Shown piece after piece: positions 5,463 through 5,795 of a stretch of DNA of 5,795 nucleotides. The first letter of the stretch is position 1, and each line of letters begins with the position of its first letter. A model generated the notes under the pieces. That model worked only from the letters and a program-made list of their open reading frames with translations, ran no database searches and was not told the DNA's origin. Both the position numbers and the translations under genes were made by a program. The stretch lies in NCBI GenBank assembly GCA_025459035.1, contig JALORJ010000187.1:1-5795 (forward strand). Direction: 5' to 3'. This stretch comes from Burkholderiales bacterium. Its GTDB lineage: Bacteria > Pseudomonadota > Gammaproteobacteria > Burkholderiales > Ga0077523.

Positions 5463-5795
5463 TGTGTGCCCGCCGCCGGTGCCGGCGTGGCGTCGGCCGC
5501 GTCGGGGGCGAGCGCCTGTGCCGCCGCGTGCGCGCTGAGGAACGTGCGCCCGTCGCCCAGATGGCGGTCGAAGCCCGCGCGCCGGAACGCGTCGCCCACC
5601 GGACCCTTGACGTCGCACAGGTGCAGCGTGACCCCGCCGGCGCGCAGCGCTTCGGCGGCACGCTCGAGGCGCTCGAGCGCGGTGCTGTCGACGGCGTTGA
5701 CGCTGCTCATCACGAGCACCGCATGGCGCGTGCCGGGCTCTGCGGCGACGGCATCGACGAGGCAGGTCTCGACGAAGCCGGCGTTCAGGAAGGTC
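5459..5795 (-). CDS. SulP-type STAS domain, C-terminal part of an anion transporter (partial)
   Basis: Only the last 111 residues are present; the gene continues past the right edge. The visible protein runs from TFLNAGFVETCLVDAV through HAVLVMSSVNAVDSTALERL and GGVTLHLCDVKGPVGDAFRRAGF to FLSAHAAAQAL, and fits the cytoplasmic STAS domain at the C-terminus of SulP anion (sulfate/bicarbonate-type) transporters. The VNAVDST turn lies where anti-sigma-antagonist relatives carry a phosphorylatable Ser. The start of the domain and any membrane helices are outside the window, so a stand-alone STAS protein cannot be excluded. The final 18 or so residues are an Ala/Pro-rich tail. It ends 68 bases before the amidohydrolase start, and a separate promoter candidate lies at the junction, so it need not share an operon with it. 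The GTG at 5719 is internal to the domain and is not a real start. Confidence 0.82.
   Translation of the reverse strand, partial: TFLNAGFVETCLVDAVAAEPGTRHAVLVMSSVNAVDSTALERLERAAEALRAGGVTLHLCDVKGPVGDAFRRAGFDRHLGDGRTFLSAHAAAQALAPDAADATPAPAAGTH

Noticed and set aside
5391..5618. Upstream extension of the amidohydrolase frame to 5618
   Set aside because: It would bury the signal peptide inside the protein and overlap the STAS-domain gene; the ATG at 5390 has a good Shine-Dalgarno.
3184..5661. An 825-codon open frame on the minus strand across acpH, the amidohydrolase and the STAS gene
   Set aside because: It is out of phase with three recognisable proteins, is extremely rich in Arg and Ala, and has no family motif. 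Long spurious frames are expected when third positions are nearly all G or C.

Overview
The window is GC-rich throughout (roughly 70% G+C by eye) and densely packed with bacterial genes whose third codon positions are almost all G or C. The gene set suggests a high-GC proteobacterium, more likely gamma (Xanthomonadales-like) or beta: a short-form QueF, a paired MdtJ/MdtI SMR exporter, an AcpH-type ACP phosphodiesterase and a SulP-type STAS domain. This placement is inferred from protein resemblance and cannot be fixed further from the window.

The left half is read rightward. queF (44-562) is followed by a 415-base stretch with no clear gene, which carries a promoter-like site, small candidate leader reading frames and several GC hairpins. 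Next come the two-subunit polyamine exporter genes mdtJ (978-1349) and mdtI (1366-1698), 16 bases apart, then a TTG-started SAM hydrolase/halogenase-superfamily (DUF62) gene (1813-2541). The right half is read leftward. It begins with the C-terminal STAS domain of a SulP-like protein cut by the window edge (5459-5795), then a secreted M20D amidohydrolase (4068-5390), acpH 24 bases downstream (3444-4043), and an S51 peptidase E-like gene (2619-3326). The two blocks converge at 2542-2618, where two hairpins may end transcription from both sides.

Most of the window is housekeeping or accessory metabolism: tRNA modification (queF), polyamine export, SAM breakdown, peptide or acyl-amino-acid hydrolysis, and ACP turnover. 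I see no mobile element, CRISPR array, rRNA or tRNA. No wholly new system stands out. The best leads are: a glutamine where the DUF62 family normally has the aspartate of its Asp-Arg-His catalytic set; a long structured leader before mdtJ; loss of three of five MdtI residues reported as needed for spermidine excretion; and a pure-GC hairpin that fills most of the gap before the acpH start codon.
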